64,000 bases of DNA from Bombyx mori. Taxonomy: Eukaryota; Arthropoda; Insecta; Lepidoptera; Bombycidae. Of the stretch, positions 1 to 10,132 are shown one piece after another. The notes under the pieces were generated by a model that saw only the letters and a program-made list of their open reading frames with translations, did not search any database and was not told where the DNA came from. The translations under genes were made by a program, and so were the position numbers. The DNA lies in NCBI RefSeq assembly GCF_030269925.1, contig NC_085108.1, forward strand, positions 6,510,001-6,574,000, written 5' to 3'. Each line of letters starts with the position of its first letter. Position 1 is the first letter of the stretch.

Positions 1-2471
1 ACATAACATTAAGAATGAAGATTATGAAAAGTTTTTTAATTCCTTAGGACATAGATTTATGGCTGGTGGAGATTATAATGCTAAGCATACAAGCTGGGGG
101 TCTCGAACTGTGACAACGAAGGGAAGACAGTTACTTTCTTGCATTGAACGACTAAGATTAAATGTTTGTTCAACTGGCGAGCCAACATATTGGCCGAGTG
201 ACAAAAGGAAGGTACCAGACTTGTTAGATTTTTGTATCACAAAAGGCATCAATAATGCATGTATAGAGTGTACATCCAGTTTTGATCTCTCATCTGATCA
301 CTCCCCAGTCATAATAACGCTCAGTCGAAATATAGCCAGGAAAATGAAAACATGTAGACTGCATTCTTGCAGGACCGATTGGGATTACTTTCGTGTATTG
401 GTATCTGGCTCTTTGGACATCAATCTACCTCTAAAAACAGAGGATGACATTGCGGATGGTGTTGAACATTTTAACTTTGTTGTACAACATTCTGCTTGGC
501 ATGCGACACCCGCCCCACCAATTGTAAAACCATCGCAATGTTCTCTTTCAATCAAAACGTTGTTATCAGAAAAAAGGCGATTAAGAAAACGATGGCAAAC
601 TACGAGGCATCCTGATGACAAAAAAATATTTAATTACAGTATTACAAAATTGAAAATACATTTGGCTCGTGAGAGAAACGAAAAAACAAATACATATATG
701 CAAGAGCTGGATGCCACATCGAAAACAGACTATTCGCTATGGAAGGCTACCAAATACCTTAAACGTCCTATAAACCACCAACCTCCTCTACGGAAATCTG
801 ATGGAACTTGGGCCACTAGCGACCTAGACAAAGCTAAGGCCTTTGCTGAACACCTGGATAATGTATTTACACTAAATGCGATGGATAATTCGGCTATGCC
901 TGCCAATGAATCGGAATTGAATGAGCATGTTATTGAGGTTCCCTTCAAAAAAATTCGTAAATCCGAAACAAGATCTGTCATAAAGAATCTTGACCCTAAT
1001 AAATCACCAGGATATGATCTAATAACAGCAACTATTTTAAAAGAGTTACCTCAAGAGGGAATTACTTTCTTGACCCAATTATACAATGCTATTTTCAGAC
1101 TTAAGTTTGTGCCTCACTTATGGAAGGTAGCTCAAATTAAGATGATACCTAAACCTGGAAAAAGTGGCGAGGACGTGAAATCTTATCGTCCTATCAGTTT
1201 GCTCCCTGTACCGTCCAAGGTCATGGAGATTCTGTTTCTCGCAAGATTGAATCCTATTATTGAAACGAAAAAACTAATCCCAGATCATCAGTTTGGCTTT
1301 AGATGGAAACATAGTACAATCGAACAAATTCACAGACTTGTTGAATATATTAATAGAGCTTTTGAGGGAAAAAAATACTGCACGGCTGCCTTCCTAGATA
1401 TATCTCAGGCCTTCGACCGAGTTTGGCATGAAGGACTCTTACTCAAAATTAAAAAGAAGATCCCTTCCAACTTCTATTTTTTCATTGAATCTTATTTGAG
1501 TAGCCGATATTATTTTGTTAAACACGGCGATGAAATATCGCCTCTCCATTCAATTAATGCCGGTGTTCCCCAAGGCAGTGTCATTGGGCCCACTTTATAT
1601 CTATTGTATACAGCTGATTTGCCCGAAACTGATGGTACGATAATGGGAACTTTTGCTGATGACACCGCAATAATGACCATGGACGATGATCCAAACGAAG
1701 CTTCTTATAAACTACAGAACAGCCTTAATAATATCAACACTTGGCTAAAAAAATGGCGTATCAAAGCGAATGAATCTAAGTCTGTACAAGTTACTTTCAC
1801 CACTCGAAGACAAACTTGTCCCGCAGTCACCTTGAATAATATAGAGATCCCGCAATCTGAAAATGCAAAGTACTTAGGGATGTACCTGGATAGGAGACTG
1901 ACTTGGAGAAAACATATATTCACCAAGCGTCTTGCGGTGGGTCAGCAAATACGTAAATTGTATTGGCTTCTTAATAGAAAGTCTCAACTGTCAGTTGAAA
2001 ACAAGCTTTTACTATACAAATCTGTTATTAAACCCATTTGGTCATATGGCATCCAATTGTGGGGTACTGCGTCAAACTCAAATATTGAAATACTTCAAAG
2101 ATTTCAATCAAAAACGCTCAGGATGATAGTGAACGCACCATGGTATGTTACAAATGAAAGAATCCATTATGATCTTGCCATAAGAAAAGTCAAACATGAA
2201 GTAATCCATCGAGCTAAAGCATATTGTGTAAGATTGGAAGCCCATCCGAATAACCTTGCTAAGCATTTAATGGACAACCTAATGACTACTAGAAGACTCA
2301 GAAGAAGAGTGCCTCAAGATCTACTAGATCTACTGTAGATTAATTGATATGGACATGTCAATGGACATTGTGCATGCACCGCCGAAATTCTTTTTATCAA
2401 AACTACGGTTGAATGTCTTACGACAGCTTACTGTATAGAATAAACTAAAAAAAAAAAAAAAAAAAAAAAAA
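1..2471 (+). mobile_element. Jockey-clade non-LTR retrotransposon, 3' part
   Basis: The element enters from outside the window and ends in a 3' UTR of about 110 bases, an AATAAA at 2439-2444 and a run of 25 A at 2447-2471. The frame is still open at base 2, so the left end is cut by the window edge, not necessarily by 5' truncation. The endonuclease plus reverse transcriptase order and the short 3' UTR with poly(A) fit the jockey clade. The uninterrupted frame suggests a young copy. Confidence 0.93.
2..2338 (+). CDS. LINE ORF2: endonuclease/reverse transcriptase (partial at 5')
   Basis: This is the polyprotein that nicks target DNA and reverse-transcribes the element RNA. The first ATG is at 59 (759 residues from there), but the frame reads back to base 2 with sense codons, so the true start is upstream. 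Numbering from the ATG: GGDYNAKH at residues 3-10 is the endonuclease block that supplies a metal/catalytic Asp and Asn. SPGYD near 314 and the PKPGK...YRPISLLP block open the RT domain. Motif A (LDISQAFDRVW) is near 445, motif B (GVPQGSVIGP) near 505, and the catalytic FADD near 530. YLGMYLD near 605 belongs to the thumb. An arginine-rich stretch ends the protein. No frameshift or stop is seen. No gag-like ORF1 is visible because it would lie outside the window. Assignment to an RT of this class is certain; the exact family is not. Confidence 0.95.
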   Translation, partial: HNIKNEDYEKFFNSLGHRFMAGGDYNAKHTSWGSRTVTTKGRQLLSCIERLRLNVCSTGEPTYWPSDKRKVPDLLDFCITKGINNACIECTSSFDLSSDHSPVIITLSRNIARKMKTCRLHSCRTDWDYFRVLVSGSLDINLPLKTEDDIADGVEHFNFVVQHSAWHATPAPPIVKPSQCSLSIKTLLSEKRRLRKRWQTTRHPDDKKIFNYSITKLKIHLARERNEKTNTYMQELDATSKTDYSLWKATKYLKRPINHQPPLRKSDGTWATSDLDKAKAFAEHLDNVFTLNAMDNSAMPANESELNEHVIEVPFKKIRKSETRSVIKNLDPNKSPGYDLITATILKELPQEGITFLTQLYNAIFRLKFVPHLWKVAQIKMIPKPGKSGEDVKSYRPISLLPVPSKVMEILFLARLNPIIETKKLIPDHQFGFRWKHSTIEQIHRLVEYINRAFEGKKYCTAAFLDISQAFDRVWHEGLLLKIKKKIPSNFYFFIESYLSSRYYFVKHGDEISPLHSINAGVPQGSVIGPTLYLLYTADLPETDGTIMGTFADDTAIMTMDDDPNEASYKLQNSLNNINTWLKKWRIKANESKSVQVTFTTRRQTCPAVTLNNIEIPQSENAKYLGMYLDRRLTWRKHIFTKRLAVGQQIRKLYWLLNRKSQLSVENKLLLYKSVIKPIWSYGIQLWGTASNSNIEILQRFQSKTLRMIVNAPWYVTNERIHYDLAIRKVKHEVIHRAKAYCVRLEAHPNNLAKHLMDNLMTTRRLRRRVPQDLLDLL

Positions 2472-3233
2472 TCACAGCGTTCATCAATTTCAATTTCATT
2501 CGAGCAATGATGTAACGTGTTAAGATTGAACTAACCCTACGATGAATTTCATGGCTGTTGTAGTCCATTGCGCGTTGTTTCAATCGATTTACAAATCAAA
2601 TACGGTCCGCATGCGAAGCCGCGGTACAAGGATGGCCATGAAAAAAAAAATACATGTGTGCAATTCACACGTGGTAGAAGTGAAACCTTCCAAAATTAAA
2701 ATACAATTATACTAAACGTCTTAAGTATATGTAAAATTTTGTCATTAGTAAATAATTGTAAGGTAGCGCCCTCTGTGAATTGATATTTTAATTTCACTTA
2801 TAATCCTAAATTAAAATTCACTACAAGAGCTTTCATACACACGTTAGTATTAAAAAATCTCACAGATGGCGCTGTATTAAATAGTATGTATATTTCTGTC
2901 TCATTCTTTGCTGGCTTCATCCTACACATTTTTGTATTTGTGTCTCTTACCTGTCGTTTTTTCCGTTGCATCCGGTTTGAAATCACAACGATTCTAAAGA
3001 AGTTTTCACTTCAAAAACACTACATACCAATTAACAAGAAATCGTTTTGATGAAAAAATATAATAGTACTGCACACAGACACACGTTTGATATGACCACA
3101 CATTCATATGCGTAAATACATACTATAATAATAATATGTGAAATGTATCGTTTATCTAAAGAGTACATCACTATCTTACGATAAGAGATACTGCTCGATA
3201 GCGATATAAAAAAAAAACTGTTCAAGGAAATTT
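2472..3233. other. Spacer, no gene recognised
   Basis: AT-rich unique-looking DNA. The only structure seen is a short imperfect inverted repeat (AGCGCCCTCTGTGA near 2764 against TCACAGATGGCGCT near 2861), possibly a very small MITE remnant. Confidence 0.4.
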
Positions 3234-3239
3234 GTGTGT

Positions 3240-4080
3240 GATGTCAAGAAATTATTTTTAAAAAACCTAAAATCCTCCGACGACGAGGAATATGATTTTC
3301 TAGTACTGCACCAATGTATCCATCCTCAAAGAGCTCCATATCAAAGGCTTTCGTCGATTGTGCAATTGCGAATCCTTAATATGTTTCGACATATCATTGG
3401 TAATGAAAGCTCATTGGAACGTTTGGTGGCTCAAGGAAGAGTAGACGGTCAACGGTCTCGCGACCGATCACCCACAAGGTGGACAGACTTAAGTCATCTA
3501 CTAACGGCCGTTTTCAATAAACTATCTGAGATTACGGATAGATGGCTATCTCCGAATATCAGCAAGAGCGTATCTATCCTTGGTTTGCGTTTCACAGTCA
3601 CGGATAAGTGCTATCTCTCTGTAATCAACAGTAGATAGCTTCTTCCCTCCCGATCTATCCGAGCCTCTTGATACGTTTCGTTCTACTACAAATTACTTAA
3701 AACTTATATTGAAACGGGAGTAAGCACGATTTGTATGAGCGTTCTATCTTTTGTAGGCTATCCGTCCTCCCGACGATAGATAGACAGATCCGATAGGAAC
3801 TGCTATCCGTCGATAGGTTATTGGAACGCAAGTAAGGACAAAAGAATAGATTTGTCTATCTTTAGTAACCGAAACTAGGGATAGATAGGTTATTGAAAAC
3901 GGCCGTAAGTGTTCCCTTACTGAATGTACATGAACCGCTACCAATAGAGAGAGATGGAGAAGTCTCTCAAAAGCCGCAACGAAGCATTAAGACATACGTA
4001 ACTACGACCACTCCGCCAGGAGTGTACCACTGAGAAGAAGAAAAAGTAGTGCTTTGGCGTATTATGAGGTTGAAAGACTC
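3240..4080 (+). mobile_element. Degenerate LINE C-terminal fragment, split by a MITE
   Basis: The frame at 3340-3495 reads like the end of a LINE ORF: LRILNMFRHI, SSLERLVAQGRVDGQRSR and PTRWTD. The line resumes after the MITE at 3505-3905 with a degenerate NRERWRSLSKAATK tail around 3945-3990 in another frame. This GRV.G.R.RGRSP.RWTD ... R..WR.LV arrangement is common at the 3' end of RTE-like moth LINEs. Several frame breaks make it a dead copy. Confidence 0.65.
3505..3905. mobile_element. MITE, PIF/Harbinger-like (TAA target duplication)
   Basis: The terminal inverted repeats are CGGCCGTTTTCAATAA at the left and its complement (TTATTGAAAACGGCCG) at the right. TAA at 3502-3504 and 3906-3908 flanks it directly. 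The 401-bp insert interrupts a LINE fragment whose homology resumes after it, which confirms the ends. A 3-bp TAA duplication is the hallmark of PIF/Harbinger elements. No transposase is present. Confidence 0.85.
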
Positions 4081-4261
4081 TTTCAACCAACGAAACTTAA
4101 CACAGAGTGGGCTTTAGCTCGTCTGCTTATTAAGGCCACAGAAAAATAACATCAGCCGCGTAAAAGTGAGGTTTGATCTGCGAATTTCGAACTTACGCAC
4201 CTTTAATTCACGTACCGCGTTATACATTGCAGATTTACTATTGTTTTGTGTGAGGGTAGGC

Positions 4262-4516
4262 CCGGTCATTGTTCTCTTCGAACCCGTCACTTGCGACGAA
4301 GGGCTCGACGAGTAAATTAACCCACAGACACAGCCCACTGAGTTTCTCGCCGGATCTTCTCAGTGGGTCGCGTTTCCGATCCGGTGGTAGATCCTGCGAA
4401 GCACGGCTCTTGCTAGGGTTCGTGTTAGCAAAGTCGTCAGGTTTGAGCCCCGTGAGCTCACCTACTAGTTAAGGTTACGCTGAAATAGCCTCTCAAGGCT
4501 AAGGTAAAAAAGGAGG
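4262..4516 (+). mobile_element. Jockey-type LINE 3' UTR fragment (BMC1-like)
   Basis: 5'-truncated 3' end: CACTGAGTTTCTCGCCGGAT at the inner block, then GATCCGGTGGTAGAT, CTTGCTAGGGTTCGTGTTAG and GTGAGCTCACCTAC, ending in an A run. The same blocks recur about 15 times in the window, and the copy at 59943-60468 ties them to a LINE coding end. Confidence 0.85.
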
Positions 4517-4647
4517 GTAGATGGTAGTTATTAAATAGCTTAAGAGAAGTACACGGATTATGGTACAGAACTCAATTTATATTGGAGGAGGTAAGCAACT
4601 AAATTAAGTTCATTAATTTGTTGTCTCGTAAGCTCTTTCCATGTGAT

Positions 4648-4775
4648 TTTTGGTAGGCAGCAACTTGGCTTTGCCCCTGGCATTGCTGACGTCCATGAGC
4701 GACGGTAACCACTTAACATCAGGTGGTCTGTATGCTCGTCTGCGATAAAGCCAATAAAAAAATATATGATTTTGC
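4648..4775 (+). mobile_element. LINE 3' tail (the RTIRLWNELP-type family)
   Basis: Matches the 3' end GGTAGGCAGC...CCCCTGGCATTGCTGA...GTATGCTCGTCTGC...CAATAAAAAA, diverged. A copy at 45452-45800 shows the ORF end of this LINE family. Confidence 0.75.
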
Positions 4776-4796
4776 AGGGGGAAAAAAGCAAATACT

Positions 4797-5009
4797 AAGG
4801 TATTAAGTGGTTACCGGAGCCCATAGACATCTTCAGCGTAAATACGCCACCCACCTTGAGATATAAGTTCTAAGGTCTCATAGTATAGTTACAACGGCTG
4901 CCCCGCCCTTCAAGCCGAAACGCACTACTGCTTCGCGGCAGAAATAGACGAGGTGATGGCGCCTACCCACCCGTGCGGACTCACAAGACGTCCTACGACT
5001 AATAAAAAT
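4797..5009 (-). mobile_element. Bm1-like SINE, body only
   Basis: Reverse copy of the SINE body, with the inner marker CCACCCACCTTGAGATATAA and the CAGAAATAG block. Diverged; the head and A tail are missing. Confidence 0.85.
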
Positions 5010-5294
5010 CATGGATATCACGCGACAGCTGCCTGTACTTTAGATTACATTGCCGCTTCAAAAAAATGTTCCGCATACAGTATGCAAGTATGCGGCATAC
5101 TGTTAGCTTAAAGCAAACAAAGGAACTAAAGTAGTTTAAGGCGATAAATGAACCTTATCAAGTACTAGCGATAAGGTAAGTACCTAACGTGTAACGGCGT
5201 TACTTATCGTTACGAAAATACGACTTCGTAACGCTATCTATCATCACGGCTCTTTTCTTACTAGTCATGATTACTTTGACGATAACATTAATTC

Positions 5295-5558
5295 CAGGTA
5301 CTTTTTTAAAATAAATAAATATTTACTAACAATCACGCCACGTTAACTTGTCCCGTGATAAGTTCGTAAAGAACTTGTGTTACAGGTACCAGATAACGGA
5401 AATAAATGTAAGATTTTTATTATACACAGACATATATTTAATATACATCCCTGGAAAAGACATTTATATTTATCATACAAATATCTTCCCTTGGCGCGAT
5501 TCGAACCCGCAACCCCCCTGTGTAGTGACCATGTCACTTACTACACCAGACGGCCGAT
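5295..5558 (-). mobile_element. Second tRNA-headed SINE family, full length
   Basis: On the minus strand the head reads GGCCGTCTGGTGTAGTAAGT (A-box region) and GGGTTCGAATCGCG (B box), then a body with CTTTTCCAGGGATGTATA and TTACGAACTTATCACGGGAC, ending in a TATTTATTTATT tail. It matches the plus-strand copy at 34256-34524. The tRNA resemblance is the SINE promoter, not a functional tRNA gene. Confidence 0.85.
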
Positions 5559-5644
5559 CAATTTTGGAACGCACTCAATGTAATATAATGAAAAAGCAGA
5601 CGGCGCGCAAGGTCGAAATCATATTTGACGCTTGGCAGTAAGCT

Positions 5645-5945
5645 GAGATTTAGGTTGCGAGTTGAGTAGCGCTATCCTGGTTTTTATATTTTGGAGGGAG
5701 GTATTCCTGACGGCCTGGCGGCTTTGCCAGTTTCACCAGGGCAGATGGGCGAGCACGGACTATATATCTGGCAGACCAGAAGGATTTGATAACAGCTACC
5801 CGAGCGCGCAGGAAACCTAGCAGCTCAAAGGCAGCAGTCCGAGTTTTTTAACGTTCCCGATCGCGTGAGAGTTAACGCAAATTTGTATGGAGTTGGAACA
5901 GCGCCCCTAGCGGCAAACGTGGTGGAGTTTTACGTGATGGAGAAG
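5645..5945. repeat. Two repeat fragments: LINE UTR-like and a TATGGAGTTGGAACAG repeat
   Basis: 5690-5835 resembles 21268-21420 (GGCGGCTTTGCCAG, CAGATGGGCGAGCA, CAGCTACCCGAGCGC), a LINE 3' UTR variant. 5848-5945 carries TTTTTAACGTTCCCGATCG...TTTGTATGGAGTTGGAACAG, which recurs at 11088 and 53128. The second family is not recognised. Confidence 0.6.
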
Positions 5946-6279
5946 TTAAAAGACTTGCACTAAACAAACAGAGCACAGAAGTTACACGAGAACATTTGTC
6001 AATGTATACCTCTATAGCAAGCACGTGCGTGTATTGTTTTTTTTAAATACATACATTTTAATTTATCAAAACGATTTCGGGTTACGCCTCGCTGATCTGA
6101 ATCGTTCTGCGACGGTCGGTTCCGGGTTCAATACCCAGACGGAGTCTTTTTTTGTCGAGCGTCAAACGATTTCAAACGAATCTTCTTACGGTGATCATTA
6201 GTTTGGCCTCACTTTAAATAAGTGAGGTTCTAGTTTTAAATTGTCTAAACCCGTCGGCGAAAATCTATTTTTTAATTAT

Positions 6280-6352
6280 TTTGTTATTGCCCCTGTAGGC
6301 AGTAACCGTCGCCCATGCAGCAATGCCAAGGGCAGAGCAAGCCGCTGTCTAC
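6280..6352 (-). mobile_element. LINE 3' tail fragment
   Basis: ATTGCCCCTGTAGGCAG...GCAATGCCAAGGGCAGAGCA matches the reverse complement of the LINE tail at 62740-62860, internally shortened. Confidence 0.7.
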
Positions 6353-6925
6353 CGTAAAGTATTTTCAATATGGAAGACGGTTTTATCGCTTGTTTCGCGC
6401 TCTCGCTTGCACGCTCATGTTCAGGTGGAACGTGACACTTTTTCGTGCTTGCAGCCGGTGCTCATCGATTTATAAGACGTTATCAAAAATGGCTATCGAC
6501 ACACGCTCGTACAATTTAAAATTCGAATCAGACCACCGAAAGCGACACGTACAAAAATCACCTTTAAAACGCGGCAATAAGATCGATATTATTAATGCAT
6601 TGTTTGAAGTGACGTGGTTCGACGTCGGACCGCTGAGATCGGTTGCACGGTTAAATGATACTTAACTGCATTGAAATAGGATAGAAAATCGTGCGTTTGC
6701 ATTTCACGTACAGGATGTTTTAATTTTATTGTGTACACGTAATAGTTATTTCTAGAATGGCGCGTTTTTTTTTCTTCCGTTTAACGGCGTTGCGGCGCGT
6801 TCCATTGAATTCGTTACAAGCCTGTTCTTGGTTACAATTAGACGCTTTTGTGTGAATTTGTGATTTAAATAATCTAATTTTTATAGTTTTTATTAAGAGC
6901 GTGAAGCGTGGGTTTGAAGGCAATT
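6353..6925. other. Spacer, no gene recognised
   Basis: An open frame of 116 codons at 6315-6665 begins inside the LINE tail and has no recognisable domain, so I do not call it a gene. The GC content is somewhat above the surroundings at 6370-6480. Confidence 0.4.
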
Positions 6926-7272
6926 ATCGTCGCCGCCTCTGTTGATGTCTATGGGCTCCGGTATCCACTTAGCACCGGGTGGGCCGTGAGCTCGTCTACT
7001 CGTGTAAGCAATAGAAAATCCGATTTTTTTTATTGCTTAGACGTTACTTACGTTCTAGATGTCTATGAGCCATAGACAATGCCGCCATAGACATGGCCCA
7101 TAGACAATGCCGCCACCCACCTTGAGACATGAGTTGTAAGGTCTCATTTTAACAGTACAACGGCTGCCCCTCCCGTCAACCCGAAACGCATTACTGCTTT
7201 ACGGGAGAAATAGGCAGGGCGGTGGTACCTACCCGTGCGGACACACAAGACGTCCTACCACCCGTAAAAAAA
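6926..7272. mobile_element. Two Bm1-like SINE pieces in opposite orientation
   Basis: 6935-7015 is a plus-strand 3' end (GATGTCTATGGGCTCCGG...GTAAGCAATAG). 7027-7272 is a minus-strand body that starts with TTTTTTTTATTGCTTAG. The second has an internal duplication of CATAGACAATGCCGCC (7072 and 7102). Confidence 0.8.
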
Positions 7273-7345
7273 AGTCCAAATAACTTAAATTTTTATCATT
7301 ACACTACCTTGAAATAGCAGTTTTCAAATAACAAGAGACATACTA

Positions 7346-7764
7346 TCTATATATTAATACGTGAAGCAAAAACTTTGTATCCCTTTTTACGAAAATTGCG
7401 CGGACGGAGCAGTATGAAATTTTTCACACTTATAGAGAATATAGAGAAGAAGTGCACAATGCTAATTTTTTTTTTAAATAATGCATAAAAAATACATTAA
7501 GTAAATCAATAAAGAAAACATTACACACACTACATACCATGTATTTGCCGCACACACGCATGCATACTATTTATTGTCAAACTTTTGTTCTTGACGTCTG
7601 TTGTCAAATTGAGAATAGATTAAATATTGTTTGTCTTTGTTAATATTTTTTATAATGTAGCCTTGGCGAAATTTGTGATTATAGAAGTATAAAATACAAT
7701 CATAATAGTGTACAAACTTGCAATTCCAATTGTAGTCGAATTTCGACTACTGCGGGACCTCTAG
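7346..7764 (+). mobile_element. Non-autonomous Helitron, family H1
   Basis: It starts A|TCTATATATTAATACGTG and ends with the palindrome GTCGAATTTCGAC, 13 bases, then CTAG|T. TC...hairpin-CTAG ends, insertion between A and T, and lack of target duplication are the Helitron signature. Other copies: 47169, 50810, 51224 and 55976. No Rep/helicase coding is present. Confidence 0.88.
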
Positions 7765-8925
7765 TATACATATAATACACAGACATTAATGTCGGTTTGT
7801 GTATTTAAAAAAATTTATTACATATTAATTTACGAACTCCCTGTGTATGGTGTTACGTAACACAGATCGATTGAAATTGATGCATTTGACTCCATTAGCC
7901 TTCTTTAATACATGTCAGTTACAAATATGGTCCTTAACACGAACGAATAAGACTTATTATTGCAATCGCTGCGGAATTAACTCTATAATCATTCTAAGCT
8001 CAAAGTGCGAAGGTTTAATTGAAATTCTCGAATTCAAAGGTCTATATTACAATAAAATCTATGATTTAATATTTTATTATTTTTCTTTTTGTATACAAAT
8101 GAATAAATCATTTGCCTTAGTAGCTTTAAGTTGTATGAAAGCTAAAAATGCGTTGATAAAAATTTATCTCCGTTCTCTAAGAATAAAATTAATAAATATT
8201 AACTAAGGTAAAGTACTTTTTCATTAAGAAATTAACGAAAAAATTAGCAATATTTAAACACAAAAAATATACTCCGTACAAATTTGAACCTTACGCTAAC
8301 GAAAATAAAGCGTATATTAAGTATTACATTATTTGAAAGTACAGACAAACAATATTCGAATTTGGAATTGCATGTTTTTTTTTCCTGAATTCATAGTACA
8401 CATTATTTTAAAACGCAGTGTGTGAACTTCGCACGATTAGGAAAAACATCTTTAAGTATCTAACAATAAGAGCGAGAACAGCATGCAGGCGTTGTTGCGT
8501 GATATTGGCAATGTATTTTTAGAATGTGTGACTCATGTTTCGCTTAACGGCGAACGATCCAATCGTTTCTTCATAAAAAGAATGTCGTCGTTTAGCCGAC
8601 TTTAAAAAAAAGGAGTTTTGTTCGCAATTTTTTTTTTTCTTTTTAAAAAGACAACAATTGTGTGTCTTCATCACAATTAGCAGATTTAAGTATCTCCTTG
8701 ACTTTAAACACAACGGACTGTCAAGCTAAATTTATATACATATATTGAAAAAAAAAAAGTTTCCATTGACTTCGATGCGGTCGCTTAATTATAAGCCGAT
8801 TATTATTGTTTAATGTGTACAAGATAAGAAGTATAGAGGTGAATTGAATTTTATTGTTATGAATAGCAAAACGATTTGTGGATACAGTTAGTAGCATCAA
8901 TAACCAGCACCTTCGTATTATTTAA
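7765..8925. other. AT-rich spacer, no gene recognised
   Basis: It holds an open frame of 119 codons (7847-8206) without a domain, several homopolymer runs, and nothing repeated elsewhere in the window that I can see. Confidence 0.4.
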
Positions 8926-9364
8926 GTCGTCGTGGCCTAAAGGATAAGACGTCCGGTGCATTCGCGTCGAAGCGATGCACCGGTGTTCGAATCCCGCAGG
9001 CGGGTACCAATTTTTCTAATGAAATACGTACTCAATAAATGTTCACGATTGACTTCGACGGTGAAGGAATAACATCGTGTAATGAAAATCAAACCCACCA
9101 AATTATAATTTGCGTAATTACTGGTGATAGAACCTCTTGTGAGTCCGCGCGGGTAGGTACCACCCGCCCTGCCTATTTCTGCCGTGAAGCAGTAATGCGT
9201 TTCGGTTTGAAGGGCGGGGCAGCCGTTGTAACTATACTTGAGACCTTAAAACTTATATCTCAAGGTGGGTGGCGCATTTATGTTGTAGATGTCTATTGGC
9301 TCCAGTAACCACTTAACACCAGGTGAGCTGTGAGCTCGTCCACCCATTTAAGCAATAAGAAAAA
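8926..9364 (+). mobile_element. Bm1-like SINE, full length
   Basis: Reference copy. The head GTGGCCTAAAGGATAAGAC (A box) and GTGTTCGAATCCCGCAGG (B box) is tRNA-like. The body runs through TGAAGCAGTAATGCGTTTCG and TATCTCAAGGTGGGTGGCGC, and the 3' end is GTGAGCTCGTCCACCC...AAGCAATAAGAAAAAA. Length is about 435 bases, as I recall for Bm1. Confidence 0.9.
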
Positions 9365-9599
9365 AACCTTATATTTTTAAGGCAACGCCTACACTTAAAA
9401 CATGAACACTTAAATCAATCTAAGTAAAAAAAAACATCTGTCCCGTTTAGTACTCTCGACCTAGTTTTGTAAGAGCAATCGAAGCTGCTGTGCCACTCTC
9501 GCTATGAAAAATTCTAGACATTTTTAATAAAAACACTTTTTTTTTGTATGTTCCTTCGTTGCGCGCGTTTCATCTCGTGTGCCAGACGCGTCAATGTCA

Positions 9600-9985
9600 C
9601 TCAAGGTTTGATTCACGGGCTAGATAACATTTTGACCGACTTCAAAAAAGGAGAAGGCTCTCGATTCTACTGTGTTTTTTTTTTATGTTTGTTACCTCAT
9701 AACTTTTGACTGGGTGAATCGATTTTGATGATTATTTTTTTATTAGAAAACTGACGCTTCCCGTGTGGTCCCATTTTTCAATTTAGTCCAGTTCCGATAG
9801 TGGTATCCATGAGAAAACCATATAAGTCATAAATTTGAATTAAGCACGTGCGCGACAAATAGATGAGTAACTCAATAACTCAATATCACGCCAACCGATT
9901 TCGATGATTATTGTTTTTAGTGTATATTCATTTGTTTTGGAATATCTTTTTTTTTTTCTATTTGAAGTCGTGTTTTTGTTAAAGC
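9600..9985 (+). repeat. Dispersed repeat starting GACCGACTTCAAAAAAGGAG
   Basis: The ACCGACTTCAAAAAAGGAG...CATAACTTTTGACTGGGTGA...CGATTTTGATGATTATT arrangement is familiar from many moth interspersed repeats, but I cannot name the family. A short related piece is at 59146-59170. Confidence 0.5.
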
Positions 9986-9995
9986 ATGTTTATTT

Positions 9996-10132
9996 AACTA
10001 TACTTGAGACCTTAGAACTTGTATCTCAAGGTGGGTGGCGCATTTACGTTGTGGATGTCTATGGGCTCCAGTAACCACTTAACATCAGGTGGGCTGTGAG
10101 CTCGTCCAACCACCTAAGAAAAAAAAAAAAAA
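9996..10132 (+). mobile_element. Bm1-like SINE, 5'-truncated
   Basis: Starts at AACTATACTTGAGACC and runs to the A tail at 10119-10132. High identity to the consensus seen in other copies. Confidence 0.9.

Noticed and set aside
5065..5100. Palindrome around GTTCCGCATACAGTATGC
   Set aside because: Short isolated inverted repeat without a second copy or a recognised function.
6060..6155. Possible tRNA-like or pol III unit (GGGTTCAATACCC then a T run)
   Set aside because: Only a B-box-like string and a terminator-like T run are present; no cloverleaf could be drawn with confidence.
8926..9010. tRNA gene (A and B boxes)
   Set aside because: The match is the tRNA-like head of a SINE; the body and A tail follow, and the same head occurs in other copies.
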